DNA of 13,716 bases from Selenomonadaceae bacterium (GCA_017484235.1 JAFUTM010000327.1:1-13716); one strand, 5' to 3'; shown: positions 1 through 8,086, counted from the first letter of the stretch. Numbers and translations are program-made. The notes: a model not told the origin generated them from the letters alone.

Positions 1-655
1 TCTGGCGAACATAATTAAAGTCGGTAAGAAGGCAACGACGGTCAATGGCGGAAGTGGCAATGATGTAATTACTGGCGGCAAAGGCGACGATGCACTCTAC
101 GGAGATGAGGACAACGATAAACTCAAGGGCGGCGCAGGAGCTGATACATTATCCGGTGGTGCAGGAAATGACACGCTAACCGGTGGCAATGGCAAGGACG
201 TCTTTATCTATGACGGACAGGGCATTGATGTAATTACTGATTATAAAGCTGGTCAAGATGCAATCCAAATTAACGGCACGATTAATGCGGTCACAGTTAA
301 GGGTAAGAATGTAACTTTCAACGTAGGCGACGGCAGCCTTACTGTTAAGAATAATAAATCGAAAAAGATTAAGCTTGTCGACTCAAACGGTAATACCATT
401 TCGGAGGAGAAATATACGAAATCAACGAAAGCTGCTAACTTTGTCGAGTCGCCGGTCGCCGGCAGCGATTATGATTATTGGTTTGCAGAAGATGATAACT
501 TTGCGACGGCTGAAGCTGATGCGGTTGAAAGCTTAGTCACAACAACAGACAGTGCAATTAATTTAACTGAGCTAACCGTTGACTATACCTCAATTAATGA
601 AAAGAACAAATCTACTTATCAGTTGACTTTGACCACTTGCAATAAAAATTCATAA
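1..655 (+). CDS. RTX-like calcium-binding repeat protein, 3' part (5' end outside window)
   Basis: The open frame starts at base 2 and ends at TAA 653–655, giving about 217 C-terminal residues. It carries glycine/aspartate nonapeptides of the GGxGxDxLx type (GGSGNDVIT, GGKGDDALY, GGAGADTLS, GGAGNDTLT, GGNGKDVFI). In the haemolysin-type family these fold into a calcium-binding parallel beta-roll in secreted proteins. After the roll come an ITDYKAGQD segment, a beta-rich stretch and a C-terminal tail with DYWFAEDDNFAT. It aligns almost without gaps to the second half of the next gene (offset 1453 bases), so the two are tandem paralogs. Secretion, perhaps by a type I system, is inferred from the family; no exporter genes are visible. 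The actual function (adhesin, enzyme, surface layer) cannot be read because no catalytic domain is present. Confidence 0.85.
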   Translation, partial: LANIIKVGKKATTVNGGSGNDVITGGKGDDALYGDEDNDKLKGGAGADTLSGGAGNDTLTGGNGKDVFIYDGQGIDVITDYKAGQDAIQINGTINAVTVKGKNVTFNVGDGSLTVKNNKSKKIKLVDSNGNTISEEKYTKSTKAANFVESPVAGSDYDYWFAEDDNFATAEADAVESLVTTTDSAINLTELTVDYTSINEKNKSTYQLTLTTCNKNS

Positions 656-717
656 CGTAAAATCATCTTGAGGTGGGCGGGCGGATAGATGATAGTGTTT
701 AATATATGTTTTAAATT

Positions 718-725
718 AGGAGGAA
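718..725 (+). promoter_or_regulatory. Strong ribosome binding site of the second RTX-like gene
   Basis: AGGAGGAA lies 6 bases before the ATG at 732 and fixes that start. The 76-base gap from the previous gene shows no convincing promoter, so the two paralogs may be co-transcribed. Confidence 0.8.
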
Positions 726-731
726 TGACCT

Positions 732-2111
732 ATGAACAATGAATTGCACATTTTTGACTTGCAGCGTTTCGCTCAGGACGTCGTGGAGTTTGCAGCCAAA
801 AATTACGACGAAGATGACGGTGTGATTTATAACGCTCGCAGCACGGCAATGACAATCACTGCCGACTATGAAAATACAGAACTTTCCTATGAAGATTATG
901 AAGATAGCGTTGTAAACATTGACGCCTCTAAAACCATTTATGGCATTGAGATTACCGGCAACGAAAATAACAACTCCATAAAAGGTGGAAGCGGTGACGA
1001 TATTCTGGACGGTGGCGAAGGTGACGACACACTCACCGGCGGTCGCGGCAACGATACCTTCCGCTTCAGACGCTACGAAGGCAACGATGTTATCACCGAT
1101 TATAAGTCAGGTGAAGACACGATTGAAATTGCCGAAGGCACAATCAGCGATTACAAAGCCAAAGGTTCGGATGCTGTTTTTAATATTGGTTCCAATACAC
1201 TTACAGTTAAAAATGGCAGCGGCAAAGAAATAACGGTGACAGATGAAAATGGCAACACAAGTATTGTATTACCGGGTCCAAGTCCAGATCCTAATCCATT
1301 GCCACTCGGAGTAAAGTATAATACCAACCAAACAACGCTTACAATCAGTAAAAAATATGAAGATGATGAGATTGAGCTGGCGGATTATGCGGACACGGTC
1401 AAGACGATAAATTCTACGGCATTCAATAAAGAGTTCAAGATTACTGCAAACGAGAACGACAACGTTATCAAAGTTGGCAAGAAGGCAACGACGGTGTATG
1501 GCGGCGCGGGCAATGATCAAATTACCGGTGGCAAAGGTGCAGACGTGCTTTATGGTGAAGACGATGACGATAAACTTGTTGGCGGCAGTGGTGCTGATAC
1601 ATTATCCGGTGGCGAGGGCAACGACACGCTGACAGGTGGTGCCGGTAAAGACTCGTTTATCTACGACGGTAACGGTGAAGATGTCATCACGGATTACAAG
1701 GTCGGACAAGACAAAATTTATCTTGCTGATGATATTGAGATTGAGTCTGTTACCGTCAAAGGCAAGAATGTCACGTTTAATTTTGGCGACGAGGCGAAGC
1801 TCACGATTAAAAATGGCAAAAACAAGAAGATAACGCTGGTCGACGAAGACGGCGAAGAGACGATTGTGAAATACAAAAAATCGGTTGTCCTTATTGACGA
1901 TGACGACGATGAGCGCGACTTTGTCGAAGCACCGGACGCCGGCAGCGGTTATTGGTTTGCGAAAGAGGACAACTTTGCAACGGACGGACTCACTAACATC
2001 ATAACGCAGACGACGAACAGTGCCATTGATATGACGGAGCTTTCAACAGACTATTCATCACTAAATAAGATTGACAACAAGACCTTTATCGCTCAAACTA
2101 ATAATAAATAA
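732..2111 (+). CDS. RTX-like calcium-binding repeat protein, complete (459 aa)
   Basis: This is a secreted or surface-type protein with two beta-roll modules. Module 1 (residues about 75–180) has three nonapeptides (85–111: GGSGDDILD, GGEGDDTLT, GGRGNDTFR). Module 2 (about 235–383) has six (257–310, one degenerate as GEDDDDKLV). Each module is followed by a [ND]DVITDYK..[GQ].D segment and a short beta-rich stretch. A proline-rich linker (PGPSPDPNPLPLG, 181–193) separates the modules. An Asp run (389–393) precedes a C-terminal tail containing YWFAKEDNFAT, shared with the upstream paralog. There is no Sec signal peptide; the N-terminus is MNNELHIFDLQRFAQ, so if secreted it probably uses a C-terminal signal (type I style, inferred). 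It has no enzymatic domain. The protein is very acidic, as expected for a calcium binder. A terminator follows directly. Confidence 0.88.
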   Translation: MNNELHIFDLQRFAQDVVEFAAKNYDEDDGVIYNARSTAMTITADYENTELSYEDYEDSVVNIDASKTIYGIEITGNENNNSIKGGSGDDILDGGEGDDTLTGGRGNDTFRFRRYEGNDVITDYKSGEDTIEIAEGTISDYKAKGSDAVFNIGSNTLTVKNGSGKEITVTDENGNTSIVLPGPSPDPNPLPLGVKYNTNQTTLTISKKYEDDEIELADYADTVKTINSTAFNKEFKITANENDNVIKVGKKATTVYGGAGNDQITGGKGADVLYGEDDDDKLVGGSGADTLSGGEGNDTLTGGAGKDSFIYDGNGEDVITDYKVGQDKIYLADDIEIESVTVKGKNVTFNFGDEAKLTIKNGKNKKITLVDEDGEETIVKYKKSVVLIDDDDDERDFVEAPDAGSGYWFAKEDNFATDGLTNIITQTTNSAIDMTELSTDYSSLNKIDNKTFIAQTNNK

Positions 2112-2133
2112 ATCTTAATTAAACAACCTAAAC

Positions 2134-2184
2134 AAAAATACCGTTAATGCACCGACTGAGATAAACGGAGCAAACGGTATTTTT
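2134..2184. terminator. Bidirectional intrinsic terminator between converging genes
   Basis: AAAAATACCGTT (2134–2145) pairs perfectly with AACGGTATTTTT (2173–2184) around a 27-base loop. The A-run on one side and T-run on the other give a U-tract on both strands. It lies 22 bases after the RTX-like gene and 43 bases past the csaB stop, so it probably ends both transcripts. Confidence 0.8.
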
Positions 2185-2227
2185 ATTTGTACAGTCTGTT
2201 TTTGTATTAATGCATATTAACTAAACG

Positions 2228-3337
2228 TTAATGTTGTGCTAGACGTTTGATTAAGCTAATCGCAAGTTCGGCATTTTGGCGTGCCTTATCGTGCAGTTGT
2301 TTTAATAAAGAATCGTCACGTTGATTTATTTTATTATTTAATTTAGACTCTACTGCAGATATAATGTCTGCGGCTGACACATCACTCAAATTGCCAACAG
2401 GTGACTCACCGATTGAATCTAAAAACCGGTCGATTTTAGGATCATATGAAATTCCAACCATAGGCACGTTCATTACACCGGCAAAAATCAGCGCGTGCAG
2501 TCTTATGCCAATTAAAACGTCCATGCAGCCGACTAATGAAAGTAATTCTTTTGTTGAATGAACACCATTAATTATCTTACATTCAGCATTGGATATTTCG
2601 GCTATGGATTGAGCGGCTTTTATATCTTCATTATAATGCATAGGCAAAAAAATAATCCGAGAATTAAATTTTTTAGCAATTAAATCAATGGCTTTTGTAA
2701 GTTCGCCCTGACAATGCTGCCAGCCGTGCCAGTATCTTACAGCTATTCCAATCAACGGCGTCTGCTCATCATCAATGAATTTATCTTCATCATATTGATG
2801 CAATATACTTCTGCCGACATCGATAGATACAGGATTTATCGCAAGCACAGGATCCGCTGTACAAAAAACAGGAGGTCTTGTAATTTTCAATTGCGATAAT
2901 TCTTCAAGTGAGCCGTGATCTCTGACCGTTATTAAATTAACTCGATTGATAATCAAATGCGTCCATTTTTTTGCGAATGTGCCGCAAATTGGTCCTATAC
3001 CTTGAGCGTACAACATCACCGGCCGCCCTAACATTTTAGCCAAAAATATTATGCCGAGATAATAATACAAACTGCGGCGACTGGTGACATTTTGAAGAAG
3101 ACTGCCGCCACCGCTTATCAACAGATCAGCACCGGAAATTTTTTTGACTATGGAAAAAATATCCAACCACTTAACGGCATTGACATTATGCCGCTTTTTC
3201 GTGTCTTCAGGATTAACAGAAATAACCGTGACATCAATATTCGGTTCAAGTTCTCGCAAAACTTCAAGCATAGCGTCAAGCATTGCCTCATCACCGGCGT
3301 TTTTTGAGCCATAATATCCAGAAATCACGATTTTCAT
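2228..3337 (-). CDS. csaB: Polysaccharide pyruvyl transferase CsaB
   Basis: CsaB-family proteins add a pyruvyl ketal, from phosphoenolpyruvate, to wall-linked polysaccharide; in Bacillus-type cells this creates the binding site for SLH-domain proteins. At 369 aa it is the usual family length. Visible motifs are SGYYGSKNAGDE at the N-terminus (6–17), ISGGGSLLQ (75–82), YAQGIGPI (110–117), TVRD (137–140), GIRLHALIFA (277–286) and YDPKIDRFLD (298–307), the GT-B-like pattern of the pyruvyl transferase family. There is no signal peptide, so it is cytoplasmic. The chosen start is ATG at 3337; a TTG directly upstream at 3340 is an alternative and lies at slightly better distance from the GAGG. It is last in the minus operon, 57–60 bases after the DUF5693 gene, a pairing I recall as common in Negativicutes and Clostridia. 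Stop is TAA. Confidence 0.9.
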   Translation of the reverse strand: MKIVISGYYGSKNAGDEAMLDAMLEVLRELEPNIDVTVISVNPEDTKKRHNVNAVKWLDIFSIVKKISGADLLISGGGSLLQNVTSRRSLYYYLGIIFLAKMLGRPVMLYAQGIGPICGTFAKKWTHLIINRVNLITVRDHGSLEELSQLKITRPPVFCTADPVLAINPVSIDVGRSILHQYDEDKFIDDEQTPLIGIAVRYWHGWQHCQGELTKAIDLIAKKFNSRIIFLPMHYNEDIKAAQSIAEISNAECKIINGVHSTKELLSLVGCMDVLIGIRLHALIFAGVMNVPMVGISYDPKIDRFLDSIGESPVGNLSDVSAADIISAVESKLNNKINQRDDSLLKQLHDKARQNAELAISLIKRLAQH

Positions 3338-3397
3338 CAAAATTAATCCTCACATCTAATTGATTTATTAAAGACTGTTAGTCAAAATTAAAATTAT

Positions 3398-5518
3398 TTA
3401 TTGATATTGTTTCAGTTGTTCAAAAGACGATTTGTTTTTCATATACAGATGTATAATAACCATTGGAATAATGCCGATTGCTGCACCAAGTGCCAGCCCG
3501 TCAATGCCGCGTATAAATGACATAAATATCGGCGTGCGCATATGAGCAAAAGTTTCAACCATTGAACCTTGTCCGATCGTTGCGATTATAACTAGGATAA
3601 AGAATATACTCTTAGACCATTTTTGGAAATAGGCCATAATAGCAAGCATAAACGCAGGGTGACCAATTAAAAGCTCTTTGGAACGCGGGCGGGCATAAAA
3701 TAGATTTTCCAAAAATGAACGGAACTGCATTTCAGTACCAGATACCGGCATACCTGACGTGTGACCACTGCGGGCAATCAGCACGACAACCGCAGCACAA
3801 ACGATAATAAAGCCAATGAAAGTCTTAACACTGACTGGCATATTCAAAATCTTTTTAATTTGTGCAATGGCATTAATATTTTTTATGTCCGGCGAGTTTT
3901 CAAGTACGTTAAATCTCTGTAAGAATGCAATTGAGACTAAAATTAGCGGTAAAATAAATGTCAGCTTTATACCTCTAAAAATGTTGACTTCTAAAAAGTA
4001 TTCAACATCAGAGAGCGCACCAGATAAGTAGGCCGCGCCTGCCATTGACATTGCACCGGTTACAATCAGCGCGATTAGAGCCAAAATGATTATTTGCAGT
4101 ATAGGTGTTGGTTCTTTAACTGCCATTGTCCGATCGCTGCCTTTTATCTTACGAAGTTTTAAGCGTTCTTTCAATTGCATAAATCTAATACTGTCGAGCT
4201 GCCAGATGATTGCAAGTGCTGGGAATAAATTTGCCGCAGCAAAAGCAGCAAATAATTTAACTTTGCCGCCTGCGCCCATTAAGACTGGTATTGCCATAAG
4301 AGCTGCCATTACACCGAAGAAGATTAATTGCATCTTCGTATTATTGTTGAGCCACTTTGAAATTAATGAAAGATATAAGACGATCGCAGCAGCAACGCCA
4401 ATCACTACTAATGCACGCAAAAATTTTGACGGATAATAATTTTCAAACGTTGAGGCGGCACCGAGTGAATAACCTTTTGATCTAAGTAATTCAGTAGTGT
4501 CGCGGAAGTATTTTATATTAGTATCGAACAGAGACAAGCCGCCTAGCGGTCGTTCATAAATTCTCAGCAAGTTGATACGTATATTTCTCTCGTGGTCAGT
4601 GCTCGCCCAACGTGTAACTGCAGTAGATACAGGTAATAATTTAGGTTGTTCATCACTGGGAATAGCATAAAGCCTTGCAACGTGGTTATAACCTAATGTA
4701 CGGGCTAATTCCTGCATACCGGCTTGATGATAAAACTGAAGCTGAGTGGTAGCTTCGATTAATCCAAAAGTTATGCCTCGATTTCTCATCTCGTCTGCAG
4801 TAGTTGCAATTGCCTTTGAATTGCCGAGCACTTCTGCACCGGCAAATACAATCTCAGAAATTGGATAACCATCTAGCCGCTCAAATACAGCTTTAACGTC
4901 GTCTTCAGAACAATCAAAGTAATTACTCGGTCTGGCAAGAATAGTAAACCCAAAATTTTTGGCAGTTTCCAACTCTTCAGTTGGTATACCGAGATTGTAC
5001 GCCATAAATGGACCATATTGAGCTTTAACTTCTAAAACCTCATTGTCGCCGATGTTTAGAATATTAACTCTTTCTGTGCCAATGCGACGAATCAAATCGT
5101 CACGAGCCTCAGCGTAAACGTCCATATCGTGGCCAATGATATAGATTTTATTAGGGTCAATGGAACCAGCTTCAATTAATTTACGCCAATTTGTATCAAC
5201 GGCTGCACCGCTATAATAATTGCCAATAATATTGTGACCTGGCAGTACAACAACCTTGCCTCTGCCGGCTAACTTTGTAAAATTCGTATCATAAATTGCA
5301 ATGGAAGTGATACCAGCATCTTTGGCTGCAATCAACACGTCGTCTAAACTTAAACCTTCACGTTCGGCAAGATTCCAGAGGCTGTCATAATCTACAGCAA
5401 CATCAATCTGCATATTTTTAGTCTCGACAACGTGTCTCTGATAGGCAATTATCAAAGATGCGATTAATCCAACGAAAATTGCGGCTATTAAGATACGATT
5501 GTATAAAAACTTTTTCAT
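3398..5518 (-). CDS. DUF5693 family polytopic membrane protein
   Basis: This is a 706-aa membrane protein of unknown function. One N-terminal membrane anchor (8–25) is followed by a large domain (about 30–362), probably outside the membrane. That domain has alternating beta/alpha pattern and segments such as SIAIYDTNF, VVVLPGH and ISEIVFAGAEVLG, reminiscent of a TIM-barrel-like fold (inference only). About eight or nine further hydrophobic segments follow (near 367–387, 396–414, 421–441, 473–495, 515–533, 564–583, 619–650, 675–693). A conserved-looking ENLFYARPRSKELLIGHPAFM occurs between the late segments. The ATG at 5518 has AGGAAA a few bases upstream. It sits directly upstream of csaB, which suggests a role in making, moving or modifying a wall-linked polymer; that is inferred from context, and no catalytic motif is recognised. 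Confidence 0.8.
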   Translation of the reverse strand: MKKFLYNRILIAAIFVGLIASLIIAYQRHVVETKNMQIDVAVDYDSLWNLAEREGLSLDDVLIAAKDAGITSIAIYDTNFTKLAGRGKVVVLPGHNIIGNYYSGAAVDTNWRKLIEAGSIDPNKIYIIGHDMDVYAEARDDLIRRIGTERVNILNIGDNEVLEVKAQYGPFMAYNLGIPTEELETAKNFGFTILARPSNYFDCSEDDVKAVFERLDGYPISEIVFAGAEVLGNSKAIATTADEMRNRGITFGLIEATTQLQFYHQAGMQELARTLGYNHVARLYAIPSDEQPKLLPVSTAVTRWASTDHERNIRINLLRIYERPLGGLSLFDTNIKYFRDTTELLRSKGYSLGAASTFENYYPSKFLRALVVIGVAAAIVLYLSLISKWLNNNTKMQLIFFGVMAALMAIPVLMGAGGKVKLFAAFAAANLFPALAIIWQLDSIRFMQLKERLKLRKIKGSDRTMAVKEPTPILQIIILALIALIVTGAMSMAGAAYLSGALSDVEYFLEVNIFRGIKLTFILPLILVSIAFLQRFNVLENSPDIKNINAIAQIKKILNMPVSVKTFIGFIIVCAAVVVLIARSGHTSGMPVSGTEMQFRSFLENLFYARPRSKELLIGHPAFMLAIMAYFQKWSKSIFFILVIIATIGQGSMVETFAHMRTPIFMSFIRGIDGLALGAAIGIIPMVIIHLYMKNKSSFEQLKQYQ

Positions 5519-5584
5519 TATTTCCTCGTTTCATTAAGGTAAGATAATTTAACAATAATAATGATACCCGTTATATTATTAAAA

Positions 5585-6316
5585 TCAGTTTCTGGTTGCA
5601 GTTAAAATAGCCTGACCATTTTGAAGTTCAACATTTTCAAATTTTAAACCGATCGGCAATTTATCAGCATCAGCAATCTTTATGTCGCCAAAGAATCGGT
5701 CGAGCTGCACGTGACGAAGGATAGCGTTGCGGACATTTAATTTTGTCATACGGAAATATAAATCACCTTCGTCTGCGATGATAAGTCCGCTAAGTTCTAA
5801 ATCAGCAGTGCGGCTCATAATCTGAACATTTGCCGTCGCCTCAATTTCATCAGCCGTTATCTTTACATCAAGATTTTCAAGTTTGCTGACTTTTTGTTCA
5901 AGAAATTTTTTGAGATTGTCTTCATTTATAATGCCAACCATTTCAACTTTGCCAATGGATTTAAGATAATTTTCAATGCTGTTGCGCTTTTCAACATTTT
6001 CTGATTCGCCGAAAAGAAGAGCTGCCATATTGACATTGATATTTTCAGCGTCGAGTGACAAATTAGAGGCCTGTATCTCTCCAATGCTGCCGTTTTTAAC
6101 TTCACTGTGGATTTTATCAATCTGACCGGTAGCCATTAAAAATCTCGGTGACGAATCAATAGATAAATCCACTTCCTGTGAACGAGTCAGACCTTCTATT
6201 CTGGTTTTGAGCATTCCGCTAATTGTTTGAGGAATAACTATTTCAGTCAGCACTGCTAATATTATAAACAGAATACCGATTACAATCAAGAACTTTCGCA
6301 AGGCACTCACTCCCAT
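5585..6316 (-). CDS. DUF2993 / LmeA-like membrane-anchored protein
   Basis: This 243-aa protein has one N-terminal hydrophobic helix (about 8–26) followed by an extracytoplasmic domain rich in amphipathic beta strands. The pattern fits the DUF2993 family: a QTISGMLKTRIEGLTRSQEVDLSI segment after the anchor, then LDAENINVNMAALLFG and repeated short beta units. In actinobacteria a member (LmeA) is a phospholipid-binding envelope protein involved in lipoglycan synthesis; a similar lipid-binding role here is inferred. The start is uncertain: the ATG at 6316 has no ribosome site and lies at the edge of an intergenic repeat. A TTG six codons in (MGVSA then L6) has GGGAGTGA upstream and may be the true start. 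The stop is TGA, with TAA one codon later. It lies between prfB and the DUF5693 gene. Confidence 0.72.
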   Translation of the reverse strand: MGVSALRKFLIVIGILFIILAVLTEIVIPQTISGMLKTRIEGLTRSQEVDLSIDSSPRFLMATGQIDKIHSEVKNGSIGEIQASNLSLDAENINVNMAALLFGESENVEKRNSIENYLKSIGKVEMVGIINEDNLKKFLEQKVSKLENLDVKITADEIEATANVQIMSRTADLELSGLIIADEGDLYFRMTKLNVRNAILRHVQLDRFFGDIKIADADKLPIGLKFENVELQNGQAILTATRN

Positions 6317-6321
6317 TTATT

Positions 6322-6420
6322 AATTAGGAATTGATAATTAGGAATTAGGAATTTTTTAATGCGAAATGCACAATGCGTAATTATTTCAATTCCTCATTCA
6401 TAATTCCTCATTCCTCATTT
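6322..6420. repeat. GGAATTAGGAATT-type inverted repeat, copy A
   Basis: The left arm (6322–6353) consists of AATTAGGAATT units; the right arm (6387–6420) is built of CAATTCCTCATT units. Together they form an imperfect hairpin around a core with ATTACGCATT and TGCATTTCGCATT on the minus strand. It fills the prfB–DUF2993 gap, and the prfB TGA stop (6415–6417) lies inside it. A second member of the same family is at 12320–12396, so this is a dispersed element rather than a local accident. Confidence 0.7.
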
Positions 6421-7525
6421 ATTTATTGCTGCTTTGGAGGCTAAGAAGGCACGGATAAAGTTGTCAATGTCGCCGTCCATTACTGCTTGTATGTTACTCG
6501 TCTCAGCATTCGTACGATGATCCTTGACTAATTGATAAGGCATAAAGACATAAGAACGAATCTGACTTCCCCATTCAATCTTCTGCTGGTCACCTTCAAG
6601 TTTAGCGATTTCAGCTTCTTTCTTTTCCAATTCTATTTCAAACAACTTTGCCCGTAACATTTTTAAGCATTGTTCACGATTTTGAAGCTGCGAGCGTTCG
6701 TTTTGGCATTGCACAACAATTCCAGTCGGCATATGCGTCATACGAACGGCTGAAGAAGTTTTATTAATGTGCTGGCCGCCAGCTCCACTTGCACGATAAG
6801 TGTCAACGCGAACGTCCGCCATATTTATATCAACCTCAACGGCGTCGTCAATTTCCGGCATAATATCGCAAGCCGAGAATGATGTGTGGCGTCGCGCATT
6901 GGAATCAAATGGTGAAATTCTGACGAGGCGATGTATTCCCTTTTCAGATTTCAAAAAGCCATACGCGTTGTGACCTTTAATAAACAATGACACCGATTTA
7001 ATACCGGCTTCATCTCCAGGAAGTATATCAGCGGTTTCAATCTGAAAGCCGTGCCGCTCTGCCCAGCGCGTATACATTCTAAGCAGCATTTGTGTCCAGT
7101 CCTGTGCTTCAGTGCCGCCGGCACCAGCGTGCAGCGTCAAGATTGCGTTGTTGGCGTCATACGGTTCAGATAATAAAATTTCCAACTGAAGTGATTCTAA
7201 ACCGGATTTAATCTCGTCAATCTCAGTAGAAACATCAGATTCAAGACTTTGGTCGCCTTCTTCAATGCCCATTTCAAAGAGCGTCTGAGCATCTTCAAAC
7301 TTAGCAACGAGATTTTTATAAGTATCGACACCGCTTTTAATACTATTGAGTTCTTGAGTAATTTTCTGCGCCGAATCAGGATTGTCCCAAAAGGTCGGCT
7401 CACTCATTTTATATTCAAGTTCGGCAATTTTATCTTCTTTGCGAACGATGTCAAAGTGAATTCCCCATTTCATTCAGCTTATCGCGCAGAGTCGTCAACT
7501 CTACTTTTAAATCTTCAAGCATCAT
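6415..7525 (-). CDS. prfB: Peptide chain release factor 2 (RF2), expressed by +1 frameshift
   Basis: RF2 recognises UGA and UAA in the ribosomal A site and triggers peptide release. The gene is in two frames. A 24-codon leader from ATG 7525 (AGGA six bases upstream) reads MMLEDLKVELTTLRDKLNEMGNSL and ends at TGA 7453–7451. Slipping one base at CTT-T-GAC joins it to DIVRKEDKIAELEYKMSEPTFWDNP, continuing to TGA 6417–6415. The product is 369 aa, the normal length. The stop-reading tripeptide SPF falls near residues 204–206 and the catalytic GGQ (AGGQHINKTSSAV) near 249–251. A reading starting only at the in-frame ATG 7473 would lack the conserved N-terminal helix. Leader UGA readthrough is the known autoregulation: scarce RF2 favours frameshifting. 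It shows that RF2-dependent UGA termination operates in this organism. It lies downstream of secA, with a ChW gene intervening. Confidence 0.95.
7450..7469 (-). promoter_or_regulatory. prfB programmed +1 frameshift site
   Basis: On the coding strand the site reads GGGGAATTCACTTTGAC, with CTT at 7456–7454, the UGA at 7453–7451 and the +1 GAC at 7452–7450. The slippery CUU-UGA-C is canonical. The Shine-Dalgarno-like G run is six bases from CUU, whereas in E. coli the spacing is three. Confidence 0.93.
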
Positions 7526-7576
7526 ATCACTTCCTACTTACTGTAATGTTTTAAATCAATTATATTTAAATATGAC

Positions 7577-8086
7577 TCATCTTCGTTTAATTAAACGAAT
7601 TTGTATTGCTTCAATTGGACGACTTTGTCCAGTAGTTCCTGCGGCTTCGCCATTTTGCGCCCAATTGAGCCAGCCTAGTCCTGTCGCATACACCCTGTAG
7701 CTAATGTCATAATATTGAGCATAAAGTTCATTTAATTTTATTTCAATAGCTTCCATTCGTTTGTTATGTCCAACAGTACCAGCAATTTCGCCGGATTGTT
7801 TCCAGCCTTGCCAGCCAATATCCTGTACGTGTGCTCTGTAAGAGATCATACTGTCACCATAATATTTGAAATTAATTTTAATTGCTTCCATACGTCTGAA
7901 TTGATCTGTTGTACCAGCTACTTTTCCAATAGTTACACTTTGCGTCCAACCAATATTTTGTAAATATACTTGATATTCAATTGTTGGAAATAATTGGGCT
8001 TCTGCTTTCAACAGGCACAATGTCATTGCAAAAATGATTAGAAATGATGATAATATTTTATTTATAAATTTCTTCATTAAAATCAC
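7577..8086 (-). CDS. Small secreted ChW-repeat protein
   Basis: A typical Sec signal peptide (positive KKFINK, hydrophobic core, cleavage likely after AEA at residue 30) is followed by three tandem ChW (clostridial hydrophobic, conserved W) repeats at about 36–73, 81–118 and 128–165. The repeat pattern is YRxxxxxxGWxxWxxxGxxAGTxGxxxxxEAIxIxL. Repeats 2 and 3 have both tryptophans (W92/W95, W139/W142); in repeat 1 the second tryptophan is replaced, leaving W47 only. ChW domains occur in surface and secreted proteins of Gram-positive anaerobes and are thought to mediate cell-surface or substrate contact. There is no other domain, so it is likely a stand-alone binding module. The GTG start at 8086 has GGGAAG upstream; ATG at 8077 is the alternative. 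It lies between secA and prfB, in the same direction with short gaps. Confidence 0.82.
   Translation of the reverse strand: MILMKKFINKILSSFLIIFAMTLCLLKAEAQLFPTIEYQVYLQNIGWTQSVTIGKVAGTTDQFRRMEAIKINFKYYGDSMISYRAHVQDIGWQGWKQSGEIAGTVGHNKRMEAIEIKLNELYAQYYDISYRVYATGLGWLNWAQNGEAAGTTGQSRPIEAIQIRLIKRR

Noticed and set aside
1..660. CRISPR-like or satellite DNA repeats suggested by regular GGCGG spacing
   Set aside because: The periodicity is nine codons and codes GGxGxDxLx units; it is protein-repeat coding, with no identical repeats or spacers.
662..693. ATCATCT and AGATGAT inverted repeat after the first RTX-like gene
   Set aside because: Only seven pairs around an 18-base loop and a poor T-run; too weak to call a terminator, though it could be a small hairpin between the paralogs.
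3341..3397. TTGACT-like box upstream of csaB on the - strand
   Set aside because: No acceptable -10 box at 16–18 bases; csaB is more likely read from upstream genes.
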